From NCBI GenBank assembly GCA_902578775.1, contig CACHEF010000004.1, positions 1-64,000 on the forward strand: 64,000 nt of DNA, written 5' to 3'. The DNA comes from an uncultured Pelagibacteraceae bacterium (GTDB lineage Bacteria; Pseudomonadota; Alphaproteobacteria; Pelagibacterales; Pelagibacteraceae). How positions within the stretch are numbered: position 1 is the stretch's first letter; every line of letters starts with the position of its first letter. Shown piece by piece: positions 1 through 8,574 of the stretch. A model generated the notes under the pieces. The model was given only the letters and a program-made list of their open reading frames with translations, ran no database searches and was not told where the DNA came from. Position numbers and translations under genes: made by a program.

Positions 1-2507
1 CTGGTAACCAAAAAGAATTGGACAGAATTAGCAAAATTGTAAATGAAATAAACCATTTAGAAGAAAAAATTGTATTATTATCAAATGAAGATTTCCCAAA
101 GAAAACCCAAGAATTAAAAAATAGAATTAAAAATGGAGAGTCATTAAATAAAATTTTGCCAATTGCTTACGCTTTGGTAAGAGAAGCTTCTAAAAGATCT
201 AGGAATGAAAGACATTATGATGTTCAATTAATTGGCGGAATAGTTTTGCATGAAAATAAAATAGCAGAAATGAGAACCGGTGAGGGCAAAACTTTAACTA
301 TTGTATTATCAGCTTATTTAAATGCCCTTGAGGAGAAAGGTGTCCATGTTGTAACTGTTAATGATTATTTAGCAAAAAGAGACTCTCAAGAGATGGGTCA
401 AATTTACAATTTTTTAGGTTTAACATCTGGATTTATTAATAATGATCAAAACGATCTTGACAGAAAGAAAAATTATAATTGTGACATTACATATGCCACT
501 AATAGTGAATTGGGCTTTGATTATTTAAGAGATAACATGAAATATTCAAAAGATGAGAAAGTTCAAAGAGGTCATTACTATTCGATTGTAGATGAAATAG
601 ACTCTTGTTTAATTGATGAAGCAAGAACACCTTTGGTAATTTCAGGCGCTGCCGAAGATAAAACTAATCAATATTTAGTAATTGATCAATTGGTAAAAAA
701 ACTAAAAAAAGATGATTATGAAATTGATGAAAAAGATAAAAATATCTTACTAACAAACAACGGCATTAATAATGTTGAAAAAATATTTTCAAATGCTGGA
801 ATTTTAAAAAATAATAATTTTTATGACCCAGAAAATTTAGCTCTAGTTCACCATGTAAACCAAGGATTAAGAGCAAATCACTTATTTGAAAAAGGTAAAG
901 ATTATATTGTGCAAGACAAAAGTTTAAAAATTATTGATGAATTAACTGGTAGAATTCTTGAAGGAAGGAGATTTGGAGATGGTCTTCATCAAGCTTTAGA
1001 GGCTAAAGAAAAATTAGAAATCCAATCTGAAAATCAAACCCTAGCATCTATTACTTATCAAAATTATTTCAAACTTTATAAAAAAATATCAGGTTGTACA
1101 GGCACGGCAGCTACAGAGGCTGAAGAATTTTACGAAATTTATAATTTACCTGTAGTCGTAATTCCAACTAATAACCCGATGATAAGAAAAGATTATAATG
1201 ATCAAATTTTCAGAACAGAAGAAGAAAAAAATAAAGCAATTATAAAAAAGATAAAAGAATGTAACGAAACTGGCCAACCATTATTAGTTTTTACCTCAAG
1301 CATTAATAAATCTGAAATTTATTCAAAATTACTTTTTAAAGAAAATATTAAGCACGTTGTTCTTAATGCTAAAAATCATGAAAATGAGGCGGAAATCATA
1401 GCTAATGCAGGTAAAGAAAATTCAGTAATTATTACAACAAGTATTTCTGGTCGTGGAGTTGATATTCAACTAGGTGGAAAAAAAGGATCAATTCCGGAAG
1501 ATCAATTAAAGAAGGAGAAAGATAAAATTAAATCTTGCGGTGGTTTATTTGTAATTGGTACTGAAAGAATGGAGTCAAGAAGAGTTGATAATCAAGCTAG
1601 AGGAAGATCAGGACGACAGGGTGATGAAGGAAGTTCAATATTCTATGTTAGTCTAGAGGACGATTTAATGAGAATTTTTGGTTCAGAATCGATGAATAAT
1701 ATTCTTCAAAAACTTGGACTAAAAGACGGAGAAAGTATTGATCATCCATGGATTAATAAAGCTTTAGAGAGAGCACAACAAAAAGTAGAGGCTAGAAACT
1801 TTGATATTCGAAAAACATTAATTAAATTTGATAATGTTCTAAATGACCAAAGACATGTAATTTTCTCTCAAAGAAATGATGCGATGAATAGTGATCAAAT
1901 ATTTTCATATTCTGAGGAATTTTTAAAAGAAATAATTGACGATTTGTTAAAATTAAAAATACAAAAAATAGCAAACCCAAAAAGTAATGAATTTAATAAT
2001 AAATTAAAATTGCTAATGGGAAAGAGCTTAGAAGAAAAAGATTTCTCAAAACTTGTCACATTGAAAGATATTGAGTTAAAAGAAAAAATTTTTGACTATT
2101 TTAATAACAATAGAGTTGAAAGAACAAGGTTATTGGGTGAAAATCAGTCCAAAGAAATAGAAAAAAGAGTTTTATTACAATCGATTGATATAAATTGGAA
2201 GTCACATATACAATATTTAGAACAATTAAGACAAGTTGTTGGACTTAGATCCTATGGGCAAAGAGATCCTTTAGTCGAATATAAAAAAGAAGCATTCAAT
2301 TTATTTTCAGCGCTCTTGGAAAAATTAAAAATTGATTATGTAACAATTTTAATGAATTTAAAAGTTGTTGAGGCCCCAAGAGAAACTAAGCAAAATATTG
2401 AACCTTCAAAAATTGATCCAAAATATCTAGGAAAAAAAATGAGTAGAAATGAACCTTGTTTTTGTGGATCAGGAAAAAAATTTAAAAAATGTTGTGGGGC
2501 TCTATAA
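1..2507 (+). CDS. secA: SecA, preprotein translocase ATPase (5' end outside window)
   Basis: SecA is the ATPase that pushes unfolded proteins through SecYEG at the inner membrane. The reading frame is open to the left edge: the codons before the track's TTG at 18 read GNQKE and continue the SecA N-terminal helix, so the true start lies upstream. Visible are Walker A MRTGEGKT (about residue 85 of the track ORF), the DEID/LIDEARTPL block, the helicase II region GRGVDIQLGG...GTERMESRRVDNQ...GRSGRQGD, and a C-terminal zinc-binding SEC-C motif (CFCGSGKKFKKCC), which in relatives binds SecB or ribosomes. The 3' end overlaps the convergent accA by 6 nt. The identity is certain; only the start is missing. 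Confidence 0.98.
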   Translation, partial: GNQKELDRISKIVNEINHLEEKIVLLSNEDFPKKTQELKNRIKNGESLNKILPIAYALVREASKRSRNERHYDVQLIGGIVLHENKIAEMRTGEGKTLTIVLSAYLNALEEKGVHVVTVNDYLAKRDSQEMGQIYNFLGLTSGFINNDQNDLDRKKNYNCDITYATNSELGFDYLRDNMKYSKDEKVQRGHYYSIVDEIDSCLIDEARTPLVISGAAEDKTNQYLVIDQLVKKLKKDDYEIDEKDKNILLTNNGINNVEKIFSNAGILKNNNFYDPENLALVHHVNQGLRANHLFEKGKDYIVQDKSLKIIDELTGRILEGRRFGDGLHQALEAKEKLEIQSENQTLASITYQNYFKLYKKISGCTGTAATEAEEFYEIYNLPVVVIPTNNPMIRKDYNDQIFRTEEEKNKAIIKKIKECNETGQPLLVFTSSINKSEIYSKLLFKENIKHVVLNAKNHENEAEIIANAGKENSVIITTSISGRGVDIQLGGKKGSIPEDQLKKEKDKIKSCGGLFVIGTERMESRRVDNQARGRSGRQGDEGSSIFYVSLEDDLMRIFGSESMNNILQKLGLKDGESIDHPWINKALERAQQKVEARNFDIRKTLIKFDNVLNDQRHVIFSQRNDAMNSDQIFSYSEEFLKEIIDDLLKLKIQKIANPKSNEFNNKLKLLMGKSLEEKDFSKLVTLKDIELKEKIFDYFNNNRVERTRLLGENQSKEIEKRVLLQSIDINWKSHIQYLEQLRQVVGLRSYGQRDPLVEYKKEAFNLFSALLEKLKIDYVTILMNLKVVEAPRETKQNIEPSKIDPKYLGKKMSRNEPCFCGSGKKFKKCCGAL

Positions 2508-3599
2508 AAATATTACTAAAAAAGATAATAAAATTATAAATACTACAGCTAAAAATACATTTTTCTTATTTTTAATAAAAAATTGATCTAAACTGTTTTT
2601 TTTATTATCTAGAGAGCTTAAATTTTCCAGATTATTAATAAAACCTTTGCTTCTTCCAATTTTTAAAAATTTATTTTTTCTTTGTTCTAAAATCTCTTCA
2701 GCTTTCATTTCATTGAATGAGTTTAAATTTTTTGAAATTGACTCTCTAACATTGCTCAAGATCAAATTTCTATCTCGATGAGCACCACCAAGGGGTTCTG
2801 GGATTATCTCGTCGATAATCTTCAAATCATAAAGGTCTTTTGCAGATAACTTCATAGCCTTTGCTGCATCAAGCATCTTTTTTGGATCTCTCCATAAAAT
2901 TGTTGCACATCCTTCTGGAGATATAACTGAATAGATTGCATTTTCTAACATTATGACTTTACTCGATGAAGCAAGTGCTATCGCACCACCGGAACCACCC
3001 TCTCCAATTATGATTGCTAAAGTAGGAACTTTTAATTTCATACAACATTCTATTGATTTAGCAATTGCTTCTGCTTGACCTCTCTCTTCTGCTCCTACGC
3101 CAGGATATGCCCCAGGGGTATCAATGAAAGATATTATTGGAATATTAAATTTATCAGCTAGCTTCATGAGACGTATAGTTTTTCTATAACCCTCTGGTCT
3201 CATCATTCCAAAGTTTCTTTCAATTCTAGTATCTAAATTTTCACCTTTTTCTTGTCCTATAACTAAAACTGATTGACCATTATATTTTGCAAATCCAGTG
3301 ATTACTGATTTGTCCTCTCCATAATATCTGTCACCAGCAAAAGAAACAAAATCCTCAAATAAATTATCTATAAAAAATTTTGACTTAGGCCTATCTTCAT
3401 GTCTTGCAACCATTGTGGTTTGCCAAGGATCTAGAGATGAATAAACTTCTTTTAATTTTTTATCAAGCTCTTCTTGGGTTTTCGAAATTTTATCTGTGTC
3501 AACCTCAGTGAGACCGCCTTGATTATAAGGGTCCTTCAATTCATTGAGCTCATTCTCTAATTTTTTTATATCAGTTTCAAAATTTAGATAATTTTTCAT
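2502..3599 (-). CDS. accA: Acetyl-CoA carboxylase carboxyltransferase alpha subunit with C-terminal membrane tail
   Basis: Alpha subunit of the carboxyltransferase that, with AccD, moves CO2 from biotin-BCCP to acetyl-CoA to give malonyl-CoA. The AccA core is clear: GDRYYGEDKSVITG, RNFGMMRPEGYRK, DTPGAYPGVGAEERGQ, GEGGSGGA and SPEGCATILW, ending at IPEPLGGAHRD plus the usual C-terminal helix. The track start at 3608 is a TTG; the ATG at 3599 (MKNYLNFE) fits the family better and gives 365 aa. Unusually, about 45 residues follow the normal AccA end, finishing in KNKK plus a 19-residue hydrophobic stretch that looks like a tail anchor. The partner accD is about 22 kb away. Confidence 0.97.
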   Translation of the reverse strand: MKNYLNFETDIKKLENELNELKDPYNQGGLTEVDTDKISKTQEELDKKLKEVYSSLDPWQTTMVARHEDRPKSKFFIDNLFEDFVSFAGDRYYGEDKSVITGFAKYNGQSVLVIGQEKGENLDTRIERNFGMMRPEGYRKTIRLMKLADKFNIPIISFIDTPGAYPGVGAEERGQAEAIAKSIECCMKLKVPTLAIIIGEGGSGGAIALASSSKVIMLENAIYSVISPEGCATILWRDPKKMLDAAKAMKLSAKDLYDLKIIDEIIPEPLGGAHRDRNLILSNVRESISKNLNSFNEMKAEEILEQRKNKFLKIGRSKGFINNLENLSSLDNKKNSLDQFFIKNKKNVFLAVVFIILLSFLVIFL

Positions 3600-3611
3600 A
3601 AGAAACAATTA

Positions 3612-3645
3612 TGTCATAAAATCTAAAAGTGACAACAAAATGTCA
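3612..3645. promoter_or_regulatory. Candidate operator and divergent promoter region between accA and glcB
   Basis: The roughly 100-nt divergent spacer holds three half-sites: TGTCA (3612), TGACA (3630) and TGTCA (3641). The last two form an inverted repeat TGACA-N6-TGTCA, the arm and spacer geometry of a dimeric regulator site such as the CRP/FNR type. On the minus strand TTGTCA-N16-CATAAT could be the accA promoter, which would place the site inside it. A TTGACT near 3663 could serve glcB but lacks a good -10 box. The regulator is unknown. Confidence 0.35.
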
Positions 3646-3698
3646 ATGCTTCTATTAATAGTTTGACTTAATTTTACTTGAGTTTTAAAAATTGTAAA

Positions 3699-5858
3699 AT
3701 GACTGTATTTTACAAAAAAGTACACAACTTAAAAGTTGCTGAAGATTTATTATCTTTTGTAAACAACGAACTATTTAAAGATACTGATATCTCGCCAGAA
3801 AAATTTTGGTTAGGTTTCGACAAAATAACCCACGAGCTATCTCCTAAAAACAAAAAATTAATACAAACAAGAGAAAATTTACAAAAAAAAATTGACTTGT
3901 GGCATATAAAAAATAAAGGCAAAAAAATTGAAATTGAAAAGTATAAAGAGTTTCTATTTAAAATTGGCTATCTAAAAAAAGAAGGCCCAGATTTTAATAT
4001 TGAAACAAAAAATATAGATGAGGAGATATCTAATATAGCGGGACCACAATTAGTAGTCCCAGTTATGAATGCTCGATATACTCTTAATGCTGCTAATGCA
4101 AGATGGGTAAGTTTATATGATAGTTTATATGGAACAAATATTATTGAGTCAGAGGAAGGCGGCAGTGAAAGATATGATCCTAGTAGGGGGCAACAGGTTA
4201 TAAAATATGTAAGAGAAATTTTTGATAAGTATGTGCCAATAGATGGCACAAGTTGGAAAAATATTGCCGGTTTAAAAGTAAAAGATAAAAATCTAATCAT
4301 TTTAAAAGATGATTATGAATACTTTTTAAAAAATAAAGATAAATTTGTAGGACATAGAGGTGACGCTAATAAACCTTCAACAATTATTATTAAAAATAAT
4401 AATCTCCATTTTGAAATAATAATAAATCCAAAAGCTTTTAGTGCCGCGCATGACATTGCTGGTATCAGTGATGTTATAGCTGAGTCTGCGATTTCAACAA
4501 TATGTGATAATGAGGATAGTGTTGCTGCTGTGGACTCAGAAGATAAGATAATTTGTTATAAAAATTGGCTAGGTTTAATGAAAGGAGATTTGAAAATTCA
4601 ATTTGAAAAAAATGGTAAGAACTTAGAAAGAAAACTTAATCCAGATAGAAGCTATATATCAAGGGACGGCAAAGGTTTAAAGCTTCATGGAAGAAGTTTG
4701 CTTTTGATAAGAAACGTAGGTCACCTTATGACTAATCCATCTATCATTCTTAAGGATGGAACTGAAATACCTGAGGGAATAATGGATGCATTTTTTACAA
4801 CAGCAGCTGCACTACATGATCTAAGAAAAAAAAGAAATTCCAGATCAGGATCAATTTATATAGTTAAACCCAAAATGCATGGCCCAGAAGAAACAGCTTT
4901 TACTGATTTAATTTTTTCCAAAGTAGAGGAGTTATTTGGACTTAAAAAATTTACATGTAAAATTGGAATAATGGATGAGGAAAGAAGAACTTCAACCAAC
5001 CTTAAGGAATGTATTAGAAATCTTAAAAACAGAGTTTTTTTTATAAATACCGGATTTTTAGATAGAACTGGAGATGAAATGCATACCTCTATGGAAGCTG
5101 GACCTATGATTAAAAAAGGAGAAATGAAATCATCAAAATGGATTATCGCATATGAAAATAACAATGTAGATATTGGTTTAAAATGTGGCTTTTCTGGTAA
5201 AGCTCAAATTGGAAAAGGTATGTGGGCAATGCCAGATAAAATGAAAGAAATGATGGTTGATAAAATAAATCATCTAAAATCTGGAGCAAATTGCGCTTGG
5301 GTGCCTTCACCAACAGCAGCATCATTACACGCATTGCATTATCATCAAATAAATATATTTGAAGAACAACAAAAAATTAAAAAACGTGATCAAGCAAAAT
5401 TAGATGATCTTTTACATATCCCGATTAAAGATAAACCAAATTGGTCTGAACAAGAAATAAAGACAGAAATATCAAACTCAGCTCAAACTTTATTGGGATA
5501 TGTAGTAAGATGGATAGATCAAGGAATAGGCTGTTCAAAAGTTCCCGATATAAATGATGTTGGCCTTATGGAAGATAGAGCGACTCTAAGAATTTCATCC
5601 CAACATATTGCTAATTGGATTCATCACGGAATAATTACGAAAAATAAAGTATTAGAGATCATGAAAGAAATGGCAAAAATTGTTGATAAGCAGAATAATA
5701 ATGACAAAAGATATATTAATATGAGCGATGATTATGAGAGATCACAGGCATTTAAGACTGCTTGTGATTTAATTTTTAAAGGTAAAGAACAGCCTTCTGG
5801 TTATACAGAACCACTTTTACATGAAAATAGATTAAAAAGAAAAATTAATCAGAATTAA
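3699..5858 (+). CDS. glcB: Malate synthase G
   Basis: Condenses glyoxylate with acetyl-CoA to malate, linking glycolate/glyoxylate oxidation to the TCA cycle in the cytosol. The G-type length (719 aa from the ATG at 3699) and family blocks are present: GPQLVVPVMNARYTLNAANARW, GHRGDANKPS, ITTKNKV-type C-terminal helices, GMWAMPDKM, and the C-terminal GLMEDRATLRISSQHIANW. The track start at 3678 is a TTG that adds MSFKNCK; the ATG matches the usual malate synthase G start (about 720 aa). I see no structured leader in the short upstream spacer. The 3' end overlaps convergent recR by 14 nt. Confidence 0.97.
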   Translation: MTVFYKKVHNLKVAEDLLSFVNNELFKDTDISPEKFWLGFDKITHELSPKNKKLIQTRENLQKKIDLWHIKNKGKKIEIEKYKEFLFKIGYLKKEGPDFNIETKNIDEEISNIAGPQLVVPVMNARYTLNAANARWVSLYDSLYGTNIIESEEGGSERYDPSRGQQVIKYVREIFDKYVPIDGTSWKNIAGLKVKDKNLIILKDDYEYFLKNKDKFVGHRGDANKPSTIIIKNNNLHFEIIINPKAFSAAHDIAGISDVIAESAISTICDNEDSVAAVDSEDKIICYKNWLGLMKGDLKIQFEKNGKNLERKLNPDRSYISRDGKGLKLHGRSLLLIRNVGHLMTNPSIILKDGTEIPEGIMDAFFTTAAALHDLRKKRNSRSGSIYIVKPKMHGPEETAFTDLIFSKVEELFGLKKFTCKIGIMDEERRTSTNLKECIRNLKNRVFFINTGFLDRTGDEMHTSMEAGPMIKKGEMKSSKWIIAYENNNVDIGLKCGFSGKAQIGKGMWAMPDKMKEMMVDKINHLKSGANCAWVPSPTAASLHALHYHQINIFEEQQKIKKRDQAKLDDLLHIPIKDKPNWSEQEIKTEISNSAQTLLGYVVRWIDQGIGCSKVPDINDVGLMEDRATLRISSQHIANWIHHGIITKNKVLEIMKEMAKIVDKQNNNDKRYINMSDDYERSQAFKTACDLIFKGKEQPSGYTEPLLHENRLKRKINQN

Positions 5859-6456
5859 AATTTAAATTTAATCTATTTTTAAATGCAGAAAAAAGAGTTC
5901 CATCATCAAGACTCTCGATTTCACCTCCAACTGGTAAACCTTGTGCTAATTTTGTAATTTTCACTTTAGTTTTCTTTAAACTGTCTTGAATGAAGTAAGC
6001 TGTTGTTTGTCCCTCCACAGTAGCACTTGTTGCTAAAATAACTTCATCTATTTTATCTTTAAGCACTCTATGGACCAAAGAATCAATTAAAAGATCTTGT
6101 TTTCTATTAGCAACTGAAGCAATAGTCCCTCCAAGGATATGAAAATATCCTTTATAAATGTTAGAATTTTCTATAGACCATTGATCAGCTATATCTTCAA
6201 CAACACAAATTTTATTAAATTTTTCTTTAATATTTTCACAATTATTACAACCCTCAGTATTTGATTTTAGTGAACCACATGAGTTACATCGAGTCACATT
6301 TTTATAAACTTGGGCCAAAGTATTAGCCATAGGTTTTATAATTTCATCTCTGTTATTGATTAATTTCAAAACTATTCGTTTAGCAGATTTTGGTCCTAAA
6401 CCTGGTAATTTTGAAATTAATTTAATTAGATCATCAATTTCAGAAATATTTTGCAT
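5845..6456 (-). CDS. recR: Recombination mediator RecR
   Basis: RecR works with RecO/RecF to load RecA on gapped DNA. The 203 aa protein has the N-terminal helix-hairpin-helix (LPGLGPKSAKRI, about 16-27), a four-cysteine zinc finger (CNSCGSLKSNTEGCNNC), a TOPRIM domain starting at ICVVEDIADQW and the C-terminal ARGLPVG-type block (here AQGLPVGGEIES). It is last in the classic dnaX-ybaB-recR order, 3 nt after ybaB, so it is probably translated from the same mRNA. The 3' end overlaps convergent glcB. Confidence 0.97.
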   Translation of the reverse strand: MQNISEIDDLIKLISKLPGLGPKSAKRIVLKLINNRDEIIKPMANTLAQVYKNVTRCNSCGSLKSNTEGCNNCENIKEKFNKICVVEDIADQWSIENSNIYKGYFHILGGTIASVANRKQDLLIDSLVHRVLKDKIDEVILATSATVEGQTTAYFIQDSLKKTKVKITKLAQGLPVGGEIESLDDGTLFSAFKNRLNLNFNSD

Positions 6457-6459
6457 TAA

Positions 6460-6777
6460 CTATAATGGCCATTTAAAACCAGGAATACCCAAGCCACCAG
6501 TTGCTTTAGAAATTTCTTCAGTTGTTTTAGATTTTAATTGAGCTTTAGCATTATTGTGAGCTGCAACAATCAAATCTTCCACAATAGATTTTTCTTCTTT
6601 TAAAATTTCATCTGAAATTTCAATTTTTTGCATTTCCCCCTCACCATCTAAAGTAACTTTTACAGAATTTGAGCCAGAAATACCATCAACCCTTATTTTT
6701 TTAATTTTTTCTTGGCTTTCCTTCATTTTTGCCTCAAGTTCTCTCGCTTTATCTAATATCTTTGTGAAATCTGTCAT
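6460..6777 (-). CDS. ybaB: YbaB/EbfC family nucleoid-associated protein
   Basis: A small dimeric DNA-binding protein of the YbaB/EbfC family (105 aa, family about 105-110). The sequence shows an N-terminal amphipathic helix (KARELEAKMKESQEKIKKI), the beta hairpin (VDGISGSNSVKVTLDGEGEM) and the C-terminal helix with the typical EISKATGGLGIPGF ending. It sits between dnaX and recR, overlapping the dnaX stop by 1 nt, a conserved bacterial arrangement suggesting a role in chromosome maintenance or recombination. The exact function is unsettled across the family. Confidence 0.94.
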   Translation of the reverse strand: MTDFTKILDKARELEAKMKESQEKIKKIRVDGISGSNSVKVTLDGEGEMQKIEISDEILKEEKSIVEDLIVAAHNNAKAQLKSKTTEEISKATGGLGIPGFKWPL

Positions 6778-8438
6778 TACTCTTTATCCTTTCCAACCGG
6801 CTTAACATCAATTAACTCTGCATCTGAAAAATGATTTAAAACAGTCTTATACAAATCAGATTTTTTTGTATTTTCAATTAATTTTTTTTGTTTATTTTTT
6901 TTCTTTTCATTTATTGATAATTCACCTTCGTTTTTACTAAAACTTATAATCCATCTATGACTGGTCCATTCAAATAATTTTGAAGATAAATTTTTAACAA
7001 AGTCTTTATCTAAATTATCATTAAAAGAAATTTCAATTCTTCCATTTTCAAATTTTACTAAGTTCACGTTTTTTTCGAGTTCATATTTAAGACTCATCTC
7101 TTTTTTATAAGAACACAATTCTATTAATTCCTTAAATGAATTTATAATTTTTTCATTTGTAGCTTTTGTATGAATTTTAGGTTCAGATTTGATTTTTTTT
7201 TCTTGAGAAACATTTTTAATTTGATTTATGGTTTCTTTATTTAATATTTGAGATGATACATTGGCTTGATTATCATTTTTTTTATTACTTATTTTTTCAT
7301 TATCATTTTTTTCTTCATATTTGAGTTTAGAATCTTTGAGGTGAATTAATCTTAATAAAAGCATTTCAATTGATAAATGTTGATTTGAAACAATATCTAA
7401 TTCTCCTAAAGTTTTAATTGTAAATTGCCAAAATAAAATTAATACTTCATTATCAACATCACTTGATATTTTTTTAATCTTATCAAATTCTTCATCATTC
7501 AATGAAAAATTTGTACTTTCGGGAGTAAGAGAGCTAATATTTTTAAAATAATATAAAATTTCTAAAAAATCATTTATAAATATTTTAGGTTCAACGCCTT
7601 GGTCATAGATATTTCTATAACTTTCAATAACTTTGTTCTCATCACCTTTTAAAATCAAATGAAATATATCAATCAGTTGAGATTTATCAAAGTAACCAAA
7701 TATTTTTTGTGCAGTACCTAAATCCAATTCCTTATTATTTTCAAGACTTAGTAATGCCCTGTCAAGTAAGGATAGTGCATCTCTAACAGAACCTTCAGAA
7801 ATTTTTACAATAAGCTTTAGTGCTTCATCTGAAACTTTGCCATTTTCTTTATCTTTTATCTTTTTTATAAAGTCAAATAATTGAGTCGATTTTATCCTAG
7901 CAAGATCAAATCTTTGACATCTAGATACTACTGTTATTGGAATTTTTTTAATTTCGGTTGTAGCAAATATAAACTTCAAATATTCAGGTGGTTCCTCTAA
8001 TGTTTTTAATAAAGCATTAAAGGCTTGTTTACTTAACATATGAACTTCATCAATAATAAAGATCTTAAATTTTGTTGAAGTAGGTCCATATCTTGAGAAC
8101 TCAATTAAATCTCTAACATCATCTACTCCTGTTTTGCTAGCTGCATCCATCTCAAGAACATCTATGTGGCTTGAGTTTGCTATTGCTTCACAATTTTCGC
8201 ACATGCTTGTTTTACATAAATCTTCGACACCTTTTAAACAATTTAAAGACTTTGCAACTATCCTTGCTGTCGTGGTTTTTCCTATTCCTCTAATTCCTGT
8301 AAAAAGATAAGCATTTGGCACTTTATTTGCTTTAATAGAGTTTATGATAGTTTCGGAGACAACTTCTTGACCTATCAGATCATCAAATGTTTGAGGTCTG
8401 TATTTAAGTGCTAAAACCTTTGAATTTTTATTCATCAT
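6777..8438 (-). CDS. dnaX: DNA polymerase III subunit gamma/tau
   Basis: ATPase of the clamp loader and organiser of the replisome. Domains in order: AAA+ module with Walker A GIRGIGKTTTAR (about 48-59), a zinc-binding cysteine cluster (CLKGVEDLCKTSMCENC), Walker B DEVHML, the SRC sensor VVSRCQRF, domain III, then a lysine- and asparagine-rich linker and a C-terminal tau-like domain. Length 553 aa suits a full tau. Two ATG codons stand in tandem at the start; either may be used. The upstream neighbour is the SRP RNA only 9 nt away, so the two may share a transcript. I saw no clear slippery frameshift signal for a gamma form. Confidence 0.97.
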   Translation of the reverse strand: MMNKNSKVLALKYRPQTFDDLIGQEVVSETIINSIKANKVPNAYLFTGIRGIGKTTTARIVAKSLNCLKGVEDLCKTSMCENCEAIANSSHIDVLEMDAASKTGVDDVRDLIEFSRYGPTSTKFKIFIIDEVHMLSKQAFNALLKTLEEPPEYLKFIFATTEIKKIPITVVSRCQRFDLARIKSTQLFDFIKKIKDKENGKVSDEALKLIVKISEGSVRDALSLLDRALLSLENNKELDLGTAQKIFGYFDKSQLIDIFHLILKGDENKVIESYRNIYDQGVEPKIFINDFLEILYYFKNISSLTPESTNFSLNDEEFDKIKKISSDVDNEVLILFWQFTIKTLGELDIVSNQHLSIEMLLLRLIHLKDSKLKYEEKNDNEKISNKKNDNQANVSSQILNKETINQIKNVSQEKKIKSEPKIHTKATNEKIINSFKELIELCSYKKEMSLKYELEKNVNLVKFENGRIEISFNDNLDKDFVKNLSSKLFEWTSHRWIISFSKNEGELSINEKKKNKQKKLIENTKKSDLYKTVLNHFSDAELIDVKPVGKDKE

Positions 8439-8447
8439 ACCATTTTA

Positions 8448-8531
8448 GGAGACTAGAACCTGAATAACTGTCTTTACGACTGCTTCTGTTAAGATCTGGT
8501 CGGGTTCAAGCAGCATTCACCTCTAGCCTCC
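8448..8531 (-). ncRNA. ffs: Signal recognition particle RNA (4.5S type)
   Basis: On the minus strand the ends pair over 11 bp (GGAGGCUAGAG with the CUAGUCUCC end), and the apical domain IV reads CAGATCTTAACAGAAGCAG, which aligns base for base with the classic CAGGTCCGGAAGGAAGCAG that binds Ffh; the usual GGAA tetraloop is UAAC here. It is about 84 nt between paired ends. Many alphaproteobacteria carry ffs next to dnaX. The RNA pairs with Ffh to deliver nascent membrane proteins. The exact transcript ends are not visible. Confidence 0.9.
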
Positions 8532-8537
8532 AAAACT

Positions 8538-8567
8538 ATTATAGCAGTATTGTTTTCTAATCTACAA
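8538..8567 (-). promoter_or_regulatory. Promoter of the SRP RNA gene
   Basis: Minus strand TTGTAG, 18-nt spacer, TATAAT, then about 6 nt to the first paired base of the SRP RNA. Both boxes are close to the sigma-70 consensus and the spacing to the RNA 5' end is right, so this is one of the best-supported promoters in the window. It may also drive dnaX-ybaB-recR by read-through. Confidence 0.75.
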
Positions 8568-8574
8568 GAAAAGA

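Noticed and set aside
4856-5334. Minus-strand ORFs inside glcB
   Set aside because: Shadows of a strongly conserved gene; composition typical of reverse-frame reading of A+T-rich coding DNA.
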